Positions 21,873 through 30,094 of a stretch of 35,072 nucleotides of DNA are shown here, piece by piece. A model generated the notes under the pieces. The model had not been told where the DNA came from and did not search any database. It saw only the letters and a list, made by a program, of their open reading frames with translations. The DNA lies in assembly GCA_024649985.1 (NCBI GenBank), contig JANKMW010000002.1:1-35072 (forward strand), read 5' to 3'. Made by a program: the position numbers and the translations under genes. Position 1 is the stretch's first letter, and every line of letters starts with the position of its first letter. This DNA is from Methanothrix sp. Lineage in GTDB: Archaea; Halobacteriota; Methanosarcinia; Methanotrichales; Methanotrichaceae.

Positions 21873-23087
21873 ATGAAAATGAAGATGGAGAGAGAAATGT
21901 CTAGATCCGAGTCCGAACTCTCTGGCGCCGAGAGGACCGCCCGGATCGTAGAGCTGGAGAGGGGGTCGGTGATCCAGACCTACACCCGCCAGCCGATCCT
22001 CCTGGTCCGGGGAGCGGGAGCGAAGGTTTGGGACGCCGAAGGGCGCGAGTACATCGACTTCGTCGCCGGGGTGGCCGTCAACACCGTCGGCCACTGCCAC
22101 CCTGCCGTAGTCGAGGCGATCGCTCACCAGGCGAAAGAGCTGATCCACACCTCGAATTTATACTACACCGAGAACCAGGTCTTCCTCGCCGAGGAGCTGA
22201 AGACCCTCACCGGTATGGATAGAGCCTTCTTCTGCAACTCCGGAGCCGAGAGCGTCGAGGCGGCCCTGAAGCTCGCCAGAAGGGCGACGGGCAGGTCAAA
22301 GATCGTCGCCGCGGTCCACTCCTTCCACGGCAGAACCCTTGGGTCCCTGGGCGCGACCTACAAGGCCGTCTATCGAGAGCCCTTTCGCCCCCTCGCCGAG
22401 GCGGAGTTTGTTACTTTCGACGACCCTGAGGCTCTGGCTGCGATGGTCTCGAAGGAGACCTCGGCGGTCATCCTGGAGCCGGTCCAGGGGGAGGGGGGCG
22501 TCAATGTCCCCAGCCCGGAGTACCTGAGGGCGGCCCGCCAGATCTGCGACGACTGCGGCGCTCTCCTCATCCTCGACGAGGTCCAGACCGGGTTTGGGCG
22601 TACCGGAAGATGGTTTGGAAAGGAGCACAGCGGCGTTCTCCCGGACGTCATGACCCTGGCCAAGGGGATCGCGGGCGGCCTTCCCATGGGAGCTATGCTG
22701 GCGGCACAGTCCGTCTCCGAGGTCTTCCAGAAGGGCGACCACGCCTCCACCTTCGGCGGCGGGCCCCTGGTCTCCGCGGCCGCCCTCGCCTCCATCGGCG
22801 CCATCAAGAACGAGAAGCTGGTGGAACGATCTGCGGAGATGGGCGCATACCTCAGGTCCAGGCTGGTCGAGGAGATCGACGCCCGCGAGGTCAGAGGCCT
22901 CGGCCTGATGGTGGGGGTCGAGCTGGAGGCGAACTGCCCAGAGATCGTGAACCGTGCCCGGGAGAGGGGCGTACTCCTCAACGCGACGAGCGAGCACGTC
23001 CTCAGGATGGTCCCGCCCCTGGTGGTGGGCAAAGAGGAGATCGACCGCGTGGTGAAGGTCCTTGGAGAGATACTCGAAGAACCTTAG
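21873..23087 (+). CDS. argD: Acetylornithine aminotransferase
   Basis: 404 residues. PLP enzyme of class III that makes N-acetylornithine in arginine synthesis; relatives also accept LysW-bound or other omega-amino substrates. The PLP region reads FCNSGAESVEAALKLARRATGR, HSFHGRTLGSLGAT, ILEPVQGEGGVNVP, LLILDEVQTGFGRTG, and the Schiff-base lysine is in MTLAKGIAGGLPMGAM. The GDHASTFGGGPL motif follows. The first ATG (21873) and a later in-frame ATG at 21897 (with ggag upstream) are both possible starts. The 3' end overlaps hisC by 26 nt, so the two are coupled. Stop TAG. Confidence 0.9.
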   Translation: MKMKMEREMSRSESELSGAERTARIVELERGSVIQTYTRQPILLVRGAGAKVWDAEGREYIDFVAGVAVNTVGHCHPAVVEAIAHQAKELIHTSNLYYTENQVFLAEELKTLTGMDRAFFCNSGAESVEAALKLARRATGRSKIVAAVHSFHGRTLGSLGATYKAVYREPFRPLAEAEFVTFDDPEALAAMVSKETSAVILEPVQGEGGVNVPSPEYLRAARQICDDCGALLILDEVQTGFGRTGRWFGKEHSGVLPDVMTLAKGIAGGLPMGAMLAAQSVSEVFQKGDHASTFGGGPLVSAAALASIGAIKNEKLVERSAEMGAYLRSRLVEEIDAREVRGLGLMVGVELEANCPEIVNRARERGVLLNATSEHVLRMVPPLVVGKEEIDRVVKVLGEILEEP

Positions 23088-24126
23088 GCCCTGCTTGGAG
23101 CGGCTGAAGCCCTACGTCGCCGGACGGGGGATCGGCGAGATCGCGGCAAAGTACGGCCTCCCGCCTGAGGAGATCGTCAAGCTCGGGAGCAACGAGAACC
23201 CCTACGGTCCGAGCCCCCGAGTCTATGAGGCGATCTCCTCTGCGAAGCCCGAGAGGTACCCCGAGCCTGGGCGGCTCGTCGAGGCGATGGCGGAGTACGC
23301 CGGGACGGCCCCCGAGAACGTGCTCATCGGGGCGGGGATGGACGGGGTGATGGATACGTTAACCCGCCTCTTCCTCGACCCCGGGGAGAGGACCGTCATC
23401 TTCACCCCCACCTTCAGCTACTACGAGATCCTGACGGTGACGGCAGGGGCAGAGCCGCTCTTCCTCCCCCGGGGAGAGAACTTCGAGGTTCCGACGGACT
23501 TCCCAGAGGGGATCAAGATGATCTTCATCTGCTCGCCGAACAACCCCACCGGCGACACCATCCCCGAAGAAGACCTCAGGGGGATCGTCGAGGGGACCGA
23601 CGCCATAGTCTTCCTCGACGAGGCCTACGCCGAGTTCAGCGACGAGAACTTCCTACCCCTGGCGGCAGAGTACCATAACCTGGTGGTGGGAAGGACCCTC
23701 TCCAAGGCCTTCGGCCTCGCCGGTATGAGGCTCGGCTATGCCGTCGCCCCCCCCTGGATCGCCGAAGAGTATCGTAGGGCTGCGCCCCCCTTCTTCGGGG
23801 TGACGACGCCGTCGGTTGCAGCGGGGATAGCAGCCCTGGAGGATATCGAGTACATGAGACGGTCTGTTGAGGCGATAAGGCAGGAGAGGGCCCGGATGCT
23901 GAGGCTTATGCCAGAGTTTCGCCCCTCGGGGGGCAACTTCCTCTACCTGGAGACGGAGGTGCCCTCGGGAAAGGTGGCTGAGGATCTCCTCAGAAGAGGC
24001 GTCATCGTCCGGGACTGCTTCTCCTTCCGGGGGGCGGGGGACCGTGCCCTTCGGGTGACGGTGGGAACCCCGGAGGAGAACGACCGGTTCCTCGAAGCCT
24101 ACGGTGAGGTATGCGGGCTGCCCTGA
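23062..24126 (+). CDS. hisC: Histidinol-phosphate aminotransferase
   Basis: 354 residues from TTG 23062, inside argD. Class I PLP enzyme; converts imidazole-acetol phosphate to histidinol phosphate. Motifs: KLGSNENPYGPSP, VLIGAGMDGVMDTLTRLFLDPGE, FICSPNNPTGDTIPE, VFLDEAYAEFS and the PLP lysine in GRTLSKAFGLAGMRLGYA. SFRGAGDRALRVTVGTPEEN closes the active site. Length and motif order fit HisC well; other aromatic-type aminotransferases remain possible. It overlaps the following kinase gene by 16 nt. Confidence 0.88.
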   Translation: MERYSKNLRPCLERLKPYVAGRGIGEIAAKYGLPPEEIVKLGSNENPYGPSPRVYEAISSAKPERYPEPGRLVEAMAEYAGTAPENVLIGAGMDGVMDTLTRLFLDPGERTVIFTPTFSYYEILTVTAGAEPLFLPRGENFEVPTDFPEGIKMIFICSPNNPTGDTIPEEDLRGIVEGTDAIVFLDEAYAEFSDENFLPLAAEYHNLVVGRTLSKAFGLAGMRLGYAVAPPWIAEEYRRAAPPFFGVTTPSVAAGIAALEDIEYMRRSVEAIRQERARMLRLMPEFRPSGGNFLYLETEVPSGKVAEDLLRRGVIVRDCFSFRGAGDRALRVTVGTPEENDRFLEAYGEVCGLP

Positions 24127-24632
24127 CCGGTACGCCGGGGACGGGAAAGACGACCGTCGCCGCCCTCCTCCCCTTCAGGGTCATCGACCTCAACGCCGTC
24201 GTCAGAGTGGAGGAGCTCACCCTGGGCACCGACCCCGACCGGAGCTGTCTGATAGCCGACGTCGAAGCCCTCGCCGAGAGGCTGGAGGAGCTCGCCCCCG
24301 AGGGAGACGACGAGATCGTCGTATTGGAGGGGCACTTCAGCCACCAGTTCGCCCCCGAGGCGATCGTCCTGAGGACCCGTCCCGGGGTCCTGAGAGAGCG
24401 GCTCGTCCAGAGGGGGTACTCCAAGGAGAAGGTGAGAGAGAACCTGGAGGCGGAAGCTCTGGACGTCATCCTGGTGGAGTCGGCGGAGTGGTGTGATCGG
24501 GTATCTGAGATCGACGCCACTGCTCTATCGCCGGAGGAGGTGGGGGCCCTGGTGGTGAAGATATTGCGCCGGGAGATCGCCATGCCCCCGGGAAAAGTCG
24601 ACTGGACCGGAGAGATGGAATTTGACCCTTGA
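24111..24632 (+). CDS. AK6/Fap7-type adenylate kinase-like NTPase
   Basis: 173 residues. The P-loop is LTGTPGTGKTT (residues 5-15). Homologues of this type (hCINAP/Fap7, archaeal Adk6) combine adenylate kinase and ATPase activity and help maturation of the small ribosomal subunit. Supporting features are VLEGHFSHQFAPEAIVLRTRPGVLRERLVQRGYSKEKVRENLEAEALDVI, the typical RxR and AEAxD blocks. The start codon ATG 24111 lies within hisC, and the 3' end overlaps the CDP-alcohol phosphotransferase gene by 11 nt, so the whole argD-hisC-AK6-AIPS unit is tightly packed. Confidence 0.85.
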   Translation: MRAALTGTPGTGKTTVAALLPFRVIDLNAVVRVEELTLGTDPDRSCLIADVEALAERLEELAPEGDDEIVVLEGHFSHQFAPEAIVLRTRPGVLRERLVQRGYSKEKVRENLEAEALDVILVESAEWCDRVSEIDATALSPEEVGALVVKILRREIAMPPGKVDWTGEMEFDP

Positions 24633-25230
24633 CGACCTGAGATCGAAGTCCCTGGCAGTGACCGAGCCCCTGGCCGCCCTGGCGGAGAGGGCGGGGGCGA
24701 CCCCCAACGCCATATCCCTCATCTCCATGGCCTTCGCCCTGGCGGCGGGGGCCTTCTACTATCTATCGGCCGGGGGGCCATCCCTCCTTTATATAGCGGC
24801 CCTGATGGTCCTCCTCAACGCCGTCTTCGACGCCGTCGACGGGACCCTCGCCCGGAGGATCGGGGCTGCCGAGGCGAGGGGAGACTTCCTCGACCACGTC
24901 ATAGATCGGTACGCCGATATGGCGATCCTCACCGGGATCGTCCTCGCCAGCTACGTATCGGAGGCGGTGGGGATATTCGCCGTCATGGGGGTCCTCCTGA
25001 CGAGCTACCTGGGGACCCAGGCCCAGGCCCTGAGCCTCGGCCGCCTCTACGGCGGGGTGATGGGGAGGGCCGACCGGCTTGTCCTCATCCTCGCAGCCAC
25101 CATCGCCAACGCCATCTTCCCCGGCGATATCGCGGGCCTCTCGATCCTGGGGTGGGCCGTCGTCCTGATCACCGTGGCGAGCCACGTCACAGCCCTTCAG
25201 AGGATCGTCCTCATCTGGAGGAGGCTATAG
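24622..25230 (+). CDS. CDP-alcohol phosphotransferase, probably archaetidylinositol phosphate synthase
   Basis: 202 residues from TTG 24622, with ggagaga upstream. The CDP-alcohol phosphotransferase signature is D-A-V-D-G-T-L-A-R ... G-D-F-L-D-H-V-I-D, i.e. DxxDGxxAR(x8)GxxxDxxxD, in full. About five or six membrane helices follow the pattern of the family. In methanogens this member makes archaetidylinositol phosphate from CDP-archaeol and inositol phosphate, in the lipid-biosynthetic pathway; substrate assignment is by similarity of pattern only. It is the last gene of the overlapping unit and ends in TAG, 26 nt from the convergent response regulator. Confidence 0.8.
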   Translation: MTLDDLRSKSLAVTEPLAALAERAGATPNAISLISMAFALAAGAFYYLSAGGPSLLYIAALMVLLNAVFDAVDGTLARRIGAAEARGDFLDHVIDRYADMAILTGIVLASYVSEAVGIFAVMGVLLTSYLGTQAQALSLGRLYGGVMGRADRLVLILAATIANAIFPGDIAGLSILGWAVVLITVASHVTALQRIVLIWRRL

Positions 25231-25256
25231 TCTCCTTCGGGCCCCCAGGTTCCAGC

Positions 25257-26495
25257 TCAGCCGCGGTCTGTGGAGGATCTTCTCAAGCGGGAGACCTCCA
25301 CCACCTTTCCGAAGTGCCATGCGAGATCTCTCGCGAATTTGATCAGGTGTTCATCGATCTCTCCTTCGCGGCCCAAAACCAATAGGCCTATCGGCTCTTC
25401 GCCGGAGCAAAAGGGGGCCGAAGCCCAAGAGATCCTCATGTCCCCCTCCACCACCGTCCTCTCCTCGCAACACTCCAGAAGCTCCCCGACATCTACCTCG
25501 TCCATCAGCTCCATCAGCTCCTCCATGGGCCCCGCCAGGGCCCGGAGGACCAGATCTTTCCCTTCCAGGATAAACGTCGCCCCCACCACGAACCCGTCGC
25601 CCCCCTCCACCAGTTCGGATAGCTCCTCTCTCATCAGGTCGTCGGCCCCTCCGCGAAGGTCGAGGGTCTTGCGGGCGAGGGAGTAGAGGAGGGAGAGCCT
25701 CCGTCTGTCCGTCCGGAGGCCCTTCTCCCCCTCCTTCCTCTCGGTGATGTCCACCAGACTTCCCAGGACCCACCTCTCGTCCTGGTAGTCGAGGGGGACG
25801 ATCCTCGCCTCGACCCACCGTTTTGACCCATCCTTCCTGATGATCTTGAACTCGTGGACCATCGACCTTTCGGCTCCGGACTCCTTTGGAAAATCCCCTA
25901 CGCACTCGAAGGACTCGGGGTCGGCGAGGTTCCAGAAGTGCTCTCCGACGAGATCCTCCTCATCGCAGCCGAAGATCTCTTCGAACTTGGAGTTGGCCAT
26001 CTTGAAGCAGCCGTTCTGGAGGAGGTATATCCCTGTGGGGGAGTTCTCCAGGACGTATCTGCTCATAGCTTCGGACCGCTCCACGTCCCGCTTCATCCGC
26101 TGCTCTTCGGTCCGGAACCTGGCCTCGCTTATCAGCGCCTCGAAGATGAAGGGGAGGCTCCGGAAGCTGTCGACGCTCTTCATAACATAGCTGGTGGCAT
26201 ATTTCTCGAAGGCGACCACCTGAAGCTCTTCCGTCCCCCGGCCCGTCACCATGACGACGGGGACGTCCTGATCTCTCTTCCGGATCTCCTCTAGGACGTC
26301 GAGGCCGCTGATCCCCGGAAGGGCGAAGTCCACTGAGACGAGATCGTATCCGGTCTCTTTGATCCTCTCAAGCCCCTCCTCTCCGGTGGTGGCGACGTCC
26401 ACGAAGAACTCGTCGTGTTTTGAAAAGCCGAGGAGGATCAGCTCCACGTCGTCGGGGTCGTCCTCAATTATCAGGATCCTGTAAGGGTTAGTCAT
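25257..26495 (-). CDS. Response regulator with REC, PAS and C-terminal sensor-like domain
   Basis: 412 residues. Domains: REC about 1-125 with acidic pocket EDDPDD (11-16), phospho-acceptor D56 (VSVDFALPG), VTGRGT and YVMKS; a linker helix; PAS with PAC about 140-255 (VLENSPTGIYLLQNGCFKMAN, then KRWVEARIVPLDYQDERWVLGSLVDITERK). The C-terminal part, about 265-405, looks like a degraded GAF-type module (FVVGATFILEGKDLVLRALAG). There is no histidine kinase or DNA-binding domain, so it may relay a signal by protein contact. The gene is monocistronic and divergent from the beta-helix gene. Methanogens have many such REC-PAS proteins. Confidence 0.85.
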   Translation of the reverse strand: MTNPYRILIIEDDPDDVELILLGFSKHDEFFVDVATTGEEGLERIKETGYDLVSVDFALPGISGLDVLEEIRKRDQDVPVVMVTGRGTEELQVVAFEKYATSYVMKSVDSFRSLPFIFEALISEARFRTEEQRMKRDVERSEAMSRYVLENSPTGIYLLQNGCFKMANSKFEEIFGCDEEDLVGEHFWNLADPESFECVGDFPKESGAERSMVHEFKIIRKDGSKRWVEARIVPLDYQDERWVLGSLVDITERKEGEKGLRTDRRRLSLLYSLARKTLDLRGGADDLMREELSELVEGGDGFVVGATFILEGKDLVLRALAGPMEELMELMDEVDVGELLECCEERTVVEGDMRISWASAPFCSGEEPIGLLVLGREGEIDEHLIKFARDLAWHFGKVVEVSRLRRSSTDRG

Positions 26496-26670
26496 CCTGG
26501 ATCGCCTTTCCGTCTCGTCCCGCAGATATCCGTTTTCATCCGATTAGTATATTCCCTCATAAGTTCGGACCAGGAGCTCCGATCTCGATGGTTTCGGCCC
26601 CCATGGGAGAATGGCAAATTCGGCGGGGATAGAGTTATCTATCCCCCACGATAACGGGATGATTTAACGG
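26496..26670. other. Divergent intergenic region with hairpin
   Basis: About 175 bp between the response regulator and the beta-helix gene. A perfect 8-bp inverted repeat (ggggatag ... ctatcccc, 26625-26646, loop agttat) lies 25 nt before the first codon of the beta-helix frame. It may be an operator or a leader hairpin. Confidence 0.5.
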
Positions 26671-28926
26671 ATTGGGGGTATCGCAACGGAAAGATCCTGG
26701 CTTATTATCTCGCTCCTTCTCATCTCGGCATCTCTCCAGCTGGCCTCAGCAGAGACGCTGGTCGTCGACCAGAGCGGAGTCGAGGGGTTTTCGACCATAA
26801 GGAAGGCGGTCAACGCTGCCGGACCCGGCGACGAGATCCAGGTCCGTCCTGGATATTACAAGGAGGGGGCCATCCCGATTCACCGGTCGGTATCCATTCG
26901 CGGGGCACCAGGGGAGGTGACCCTCGAGGGGGGGTTCGTGGTGGGGGCGCCCGGCACGACCATCTCGGGCTTCGAGATCAGGGGCTTTGGGTCTGGCGTC
27001 GGGATTGAGCTGAAATATCCAGAAACCGTCATCGAGGGATGCACCATCCGGAACTTCTCGACGGGGGTCCTCTCCACCGCTTCGGAGAACCGGATCTGGG
27101 ACTCCGCCATCGAGGGCTGCACCGCTGGGGTCGGGTTCCGGGACGGATCCGGCAACCTGATCGGCGACTCTCTAATTCGATCCGCCCTCGGCGTCGAGAT
27201 CGTCGGGTCCCAAAGGTCTGAGATCTCTAACTGCACCTTCTTGGGAGATGTGGGGGTTTCCATCGCCAACTCCAGCGAGAACGCCGTCCTCTGCTCCGTC
27301 TTCTCATCGGCGACGGGGATCGAGGTATACGACTCCGATCATAACCGGATAGAAGGAAATGAGATCTCCTCTTCGAATGCGGGGATCGCCTTGGATGGAT
27401 CCCTGGAGAACGAGATCCTTGGAAACTGGATCGATGGGTCCAGAGTCGCGGGCGTCTTCCTCCTCAACTCCGGAAGAAATGCGATCAGAAACAATTCGGC
27501 GCGTGATTGCACCATCGGAGTTCGGTTGAAGGGCTCAGCTGAAAACCGAATCGGCGATAACCTCCTGGAAGATAACGAGGTCGCCGGACTCCGGCTGGAG
27601 GCTTCGACGGAGAACGTGATCAGAGGAAACCTCCTCCGGGATAACGGCGAAGGGCTCTTTTTGAGGTCGGGCTCCTCCAAGAACAAGATCGAAGATAACG
27701 AAATCTTCCGGAACGGACGGGGGGTCGGCCTCATCGGCTCTGGCTCAAACCTCCTCCGGGAAAACCGGATGGACCTGAACCGGTATGCCATCGGGGTCGA
27801 CCGGGAGGATATCTCGTCCTGGGACGACGGCCCCTTCCGCCAGGACCTCGATCCATCGAACACCATCGACGGAAGGCCAGTCTGCTACATCGTCGACGGC
27901 CTCGACCTCACCCTCTCAGAAGATTGCGCCTTCGTCGCCCTGGTGCGGTGCAGCAACGTCACCGCAGAGGACCTAGTCCTCTCCAACAACAGCGCCGGAG
28001 CTCTCATCGTCAACTCTACTGGCTGCGCCCTTCGAAATCTCACCCTATCCAGAGATGAGGCGGGGCTCCGTATGCTGAAGACCTCCGGCTGCAGGGTCGA
28101 GGGGAGCAGAGCCGATAACTGCACCATCGGGTTTCTCGTCCAGGGTGGGGAGGAAGACGAGATCCTCGGATCCACCGCCCGGGGCTCCGAAGGCTCGGGC
28201 TTTGATATCCAGGGCTCCGAAGGGGTCTTGCTGAAGGGTTCGAAGGCTTCGGATAACAAGGTGGGGATATCCATCGCCAACTCGCCGAAGACCATGATCT
28301 ACAAGTCCGAGGCGATCCGGAACTCCGAGGAGGGGGTGAGGATCGCGGGATCTCCCAACTGCGTCCTGAACATGAACTCGGCGTCGGAGAACCGCCAGGG
28401 GATCCGCATCTCCGGCTCCGGCTCCTCCCTTTTGATCAGAAACGAGCTTTGCTCCAACCGGGATGCTGGGATCGCCCTCCACCAGCTATCGGGGGCGACG
28501 GTATCCGGGAACGTCGCCGTGGACAACGGCGACGGCCTCTTCCTCCAGTCCGTCGAGGGGGTGAAGGTGGAGGGGAACAACCTGAGCAGAAACGGCCGCT
28601 ACGGCCTGAGGATGAGCTTCTCCAGGGACGGCAGGGTCCTCGGAAACTCTTTCATCCAGAACGGGATCTCGGGGGCGAGCCTGGTGGACTCCACCGGATG
28701 GTCCATATACCGCAACAACTTCGTCGATAACGGAAACCCGATGCTGCCTCAGAACGCCGTCGACAACGGGGATAACGACTGGGACGGCGGCCCCGAGGTC
28801 GGCGGAAACTTCTGGAGCGATCATCATACATCGGGAAATCCGGGATCGGATCCCAGACGGGTCCCGGTGAAGGGGGTCGACAGGTACCCTTACCAGGACC
28901 CCGACGGCTGGAGGGGGCTCAGATAG
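26671..28926 (+). CDS. Secreted NosD-like right-handed beta-helix protein
   Basis: The open frame runs from ATT 26671 to TAG, 751 residues. Residues from about 8 encode a clear signal peptide (ERSWLIISLLLISASLQLASA). The mature part starts ETLVVDQSG and has a repeated parallel beta-helix pattern, with many N-x-I/L turns (ENRI, GNLI, NEIL, GNWID, ENVIRGN), i.e. about 20 or more coils. A middle insert has the typical NTIDGRPVCYIVDG, and the C-terminus shows VGGNFWSDHHTSGNP. The fold suggests a surface protein, possibly carbohydrate- or wall-binding. No ATG/GTG/TTG lies in frame upstream of the signal peptide; TTG 26672 is one base out of frame in front of a run of five G. The first in-frame GTG (26917) would discard the signal peptide. 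Confidence 0.8.
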   Translation: MGGIATERSWLIISLLLISASLQLASAETLVVDQSGVEGFSTIRKAVNAAGPGDEIQVRPGYYKEGAIPIHRSVSIRGAPGEVTLEGGFVVGAPGTTISGFEIRGFGSGVGIELKYPETVIEGCTIRNFSTGVLSTASENRIWDSAIEGCTAGVGFRDGSGNLIGDSLIRSALGVEIVGSQRSEISNCTFLGDVGVSIANSSENAVLCSVFSSATGIEVYDSDHNRIEGNEISSSNAGIALDGSLENEILGNWIDGSRVAGVFLLNSGRNAIRNNSARDCTIGVRLKGSAENRIGDNLLEDNEVAGLRLEASTENVIRGNLLRDNGEGLFLRSGSSKNKIEDNEIFRNGRGVGLIGSGSNLLRENRMDLNRYAIGVDREDISSWDDGPFRQDLDPSNTIDGRPVCYIVDGLDLTLSEDCAFVALVRCSNVTAEDLVLSNNSAGALIVNSTGCALRNLTLSRDEAGLRMLKTSGCRVEGSRADNCTIGFLVQGGEEDEILGSTARGSEGSGFDIQGSEGVLLKGSKASDNKVGISIANSPKTMIYKSEAIRNSEEGVRIAGSPNCVLNMNSASENRQGIRISGSGSSLLIRNELCSNRDAGIALHQLSGATVSGNVAVDNGDGLFLQSVEGVKVEGNNLSRNGRYGLRMSFSRDGRVLGNSFIQNGISGASLVDSTGWSIYRNNFVDNGNPMLPQNAVDNGDNDWDGGPEVGGNFWSDHHTSGNPGSDPRRVPVKGVDRYPYQDPDGWRGLR

Positions 28927-28937
28927 GAGGTGTTGAA

Positions 28938-29408
28938 ACGACCGAGGAGATCGACGGACTGGACATAGCCCTCATCAGGGCTGCCCAGGAGGGGATAGCG
29001 GTATCAAGAAGCCCTTACCGGCTTCTGGGCACAGAGCTGGCCATCGGCGAGGAGGAGGTGATCGAGAGGCTCCAGCGGCTCCTGGAGTTGGGGGCGATCA
29101 GGAGGTTCTCGGCGACGATAGGCCACAGGGCTCTTGGGATCGTCGCCAACGCCATGATCGTCTGGAGGGTCCCTCCCGAGGAGGTGGCTAGGGTCGGGGA
29201 GATCATGGCCTCCTTCGACGAGGTCACCCACTGCTACGAGCGGACCCCGAGGGTGGAGTGGCCCTACAACCTCTACACCGTCGTCCACTCCCCGTCGAGG
29301 GAGGAGTGCCGGAAGGTCGCCGCCGAGGTATCCCGGAAGGTCGGGATCTCCGACTATCAGGTCCTCTTCAGCGAGAGGGAGTTCAAGAAGACGGGGGCGA
29401 GGATCTGA
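28938..29408 (+). CDS. Siroheme decarboxylase subunit (AhbA/AhbB-like)
   Basis: About 156 residues. Removes acetate side chains of siroheme in the alternative haem pathway of archaea and sulfate reducers. The N-terminal half is an AsnC/Lrp-like winged helix (IDGLDIALIRAAQEGIAVSRSPY, IGEEEVIERLQRLLELGAIRRF). The C-terminal half has VTHCYERTPRVEWPYNLYTVVHSPSREEC with the His and Tyr of the siroheme site, more like AhbB. The frame upstream contains no ATG, GTG or TTG back into the previous gene. The ribosome site ggagg (28926-28930) is ideally spaced for ACG 28938, while TTG 28933 is out of frame. The first usual start, GTG 29058, would delete the helix-turn-helix. Confidence 0.8.
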   Translation, partial: TTEEIDGLDIALIRAAQEGIAVSRSPYRLLGTELAIGEEEVIERLQRLLELGAIRRFSATIGHRALGIVANAMIVWRVPPEEVARVGEIMASFDEVTHCYERTPRVEWPYNLYTVVHSPSREECRKVAAEVSRKVGISDYQVLFSEREFKKTGARI

Positions 29409-30094
29409 CGGGCCACCTCCCCCTCCTCCTGGATCTCTCAGGGCGGAAGGTCGTAATCTTCGGCGGGGGGGCGGTCGGCGAGAGGAAGGCGCGGTTATTT
29501 TCAGAGCACGCCAGGGTGACGGTGGCGAGCCTCGAATTCAGCCCCGGCCTTCAGGAGATGGCAGAGGTGGGGGCGGTCGATATCCTCGAGGTCGATCTTT
29601 GGAGCGGTGCCGCCGACCTCCTGCGGGAAGCCTTCATCGCCGTCTCCGCCACCAGTGATAAAGAGCTGAACCGCTGGCTCGAAGAGACGGCAAAGGCCGC
29701 TGGGGTCCTGGTCAACAGGGTCGACGGCGTCGGCGAGGTCACCGTCCCCTCCGTCGTCAGGAGGGGTCCAGTCGTCGTCGCCATATCGACCATGGGAGAG
29801 AGCCCTGCCCTAGCGAGGCGGTTGCGGGAGAGGATCGAGACGGTCCTGGACGAGGGGTACGGCGATATGGCCCGGCTCCTGGGGGAGATGAGGGGGGTTC
29901 TCAAGGAACGGGTCGCCGACCAGGGTGAGCGGCGCCGGATCCTCTTCGAGATAATCTCCGACGATAGTGTATGGCGGCTCCTCTCGGAGTCCTACGAAAA
30001 GGGCTATAAGAGGGCCGGAGAACATATCCCCCCAGATGAGCGAGATAGCCTCGATGCTGGTGACCCACCGGAAGGCCTGCATCGAAGAGATTGA
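29405..30094 (+). CDS. Precorrin-2 dehydrogenase / sirohydrochlorin ferrochelatase-like (Met8/CysG N-terminal)
   Basis: Homology starts at HLPLLLDLSGRKVVIFGGGAVGERKARLF, the NAD-binding motif of Met8-type enzymes that oxidise precorrin-2 to sirohydrochlorin. VSATSDKELNRWLEETAKAAGVLVNRVDG, VPSVVRRGPVVVAISTMGESPALARRLRERIE follow, typical of the family. The natural start would be CTG 29405, which overlaps the previous stop as CTGA and has gagg about 7 nt upstream. No ATG, GTG or TTG lies nearby in frame; the nearest GTG is about 100 nt upstream within the previous gene. About 229 residues from CTG. The 3' end overlaps hemA by up to 59 nt. Confidence 0.85.
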   Translation: MTGHLPLLLDLSGRKVVIFGGGAVGERKARLFSEHARVTVASLEFSPGLQEMAEVGAVDILEVDLWSGAADLLREAFIAVSATSDKELNRWLEETAKAAGVLVNRVDGVGEVTVPSVVRRGPVVVAISTMGESPALARRLRERIETVLDEGYGDMARLLGEMRGVLKERVADQGERRRILFEIISDDSVWRLLSESYEKGYKRAGEHIPPDERDSLDAGDPPEGLHRRD

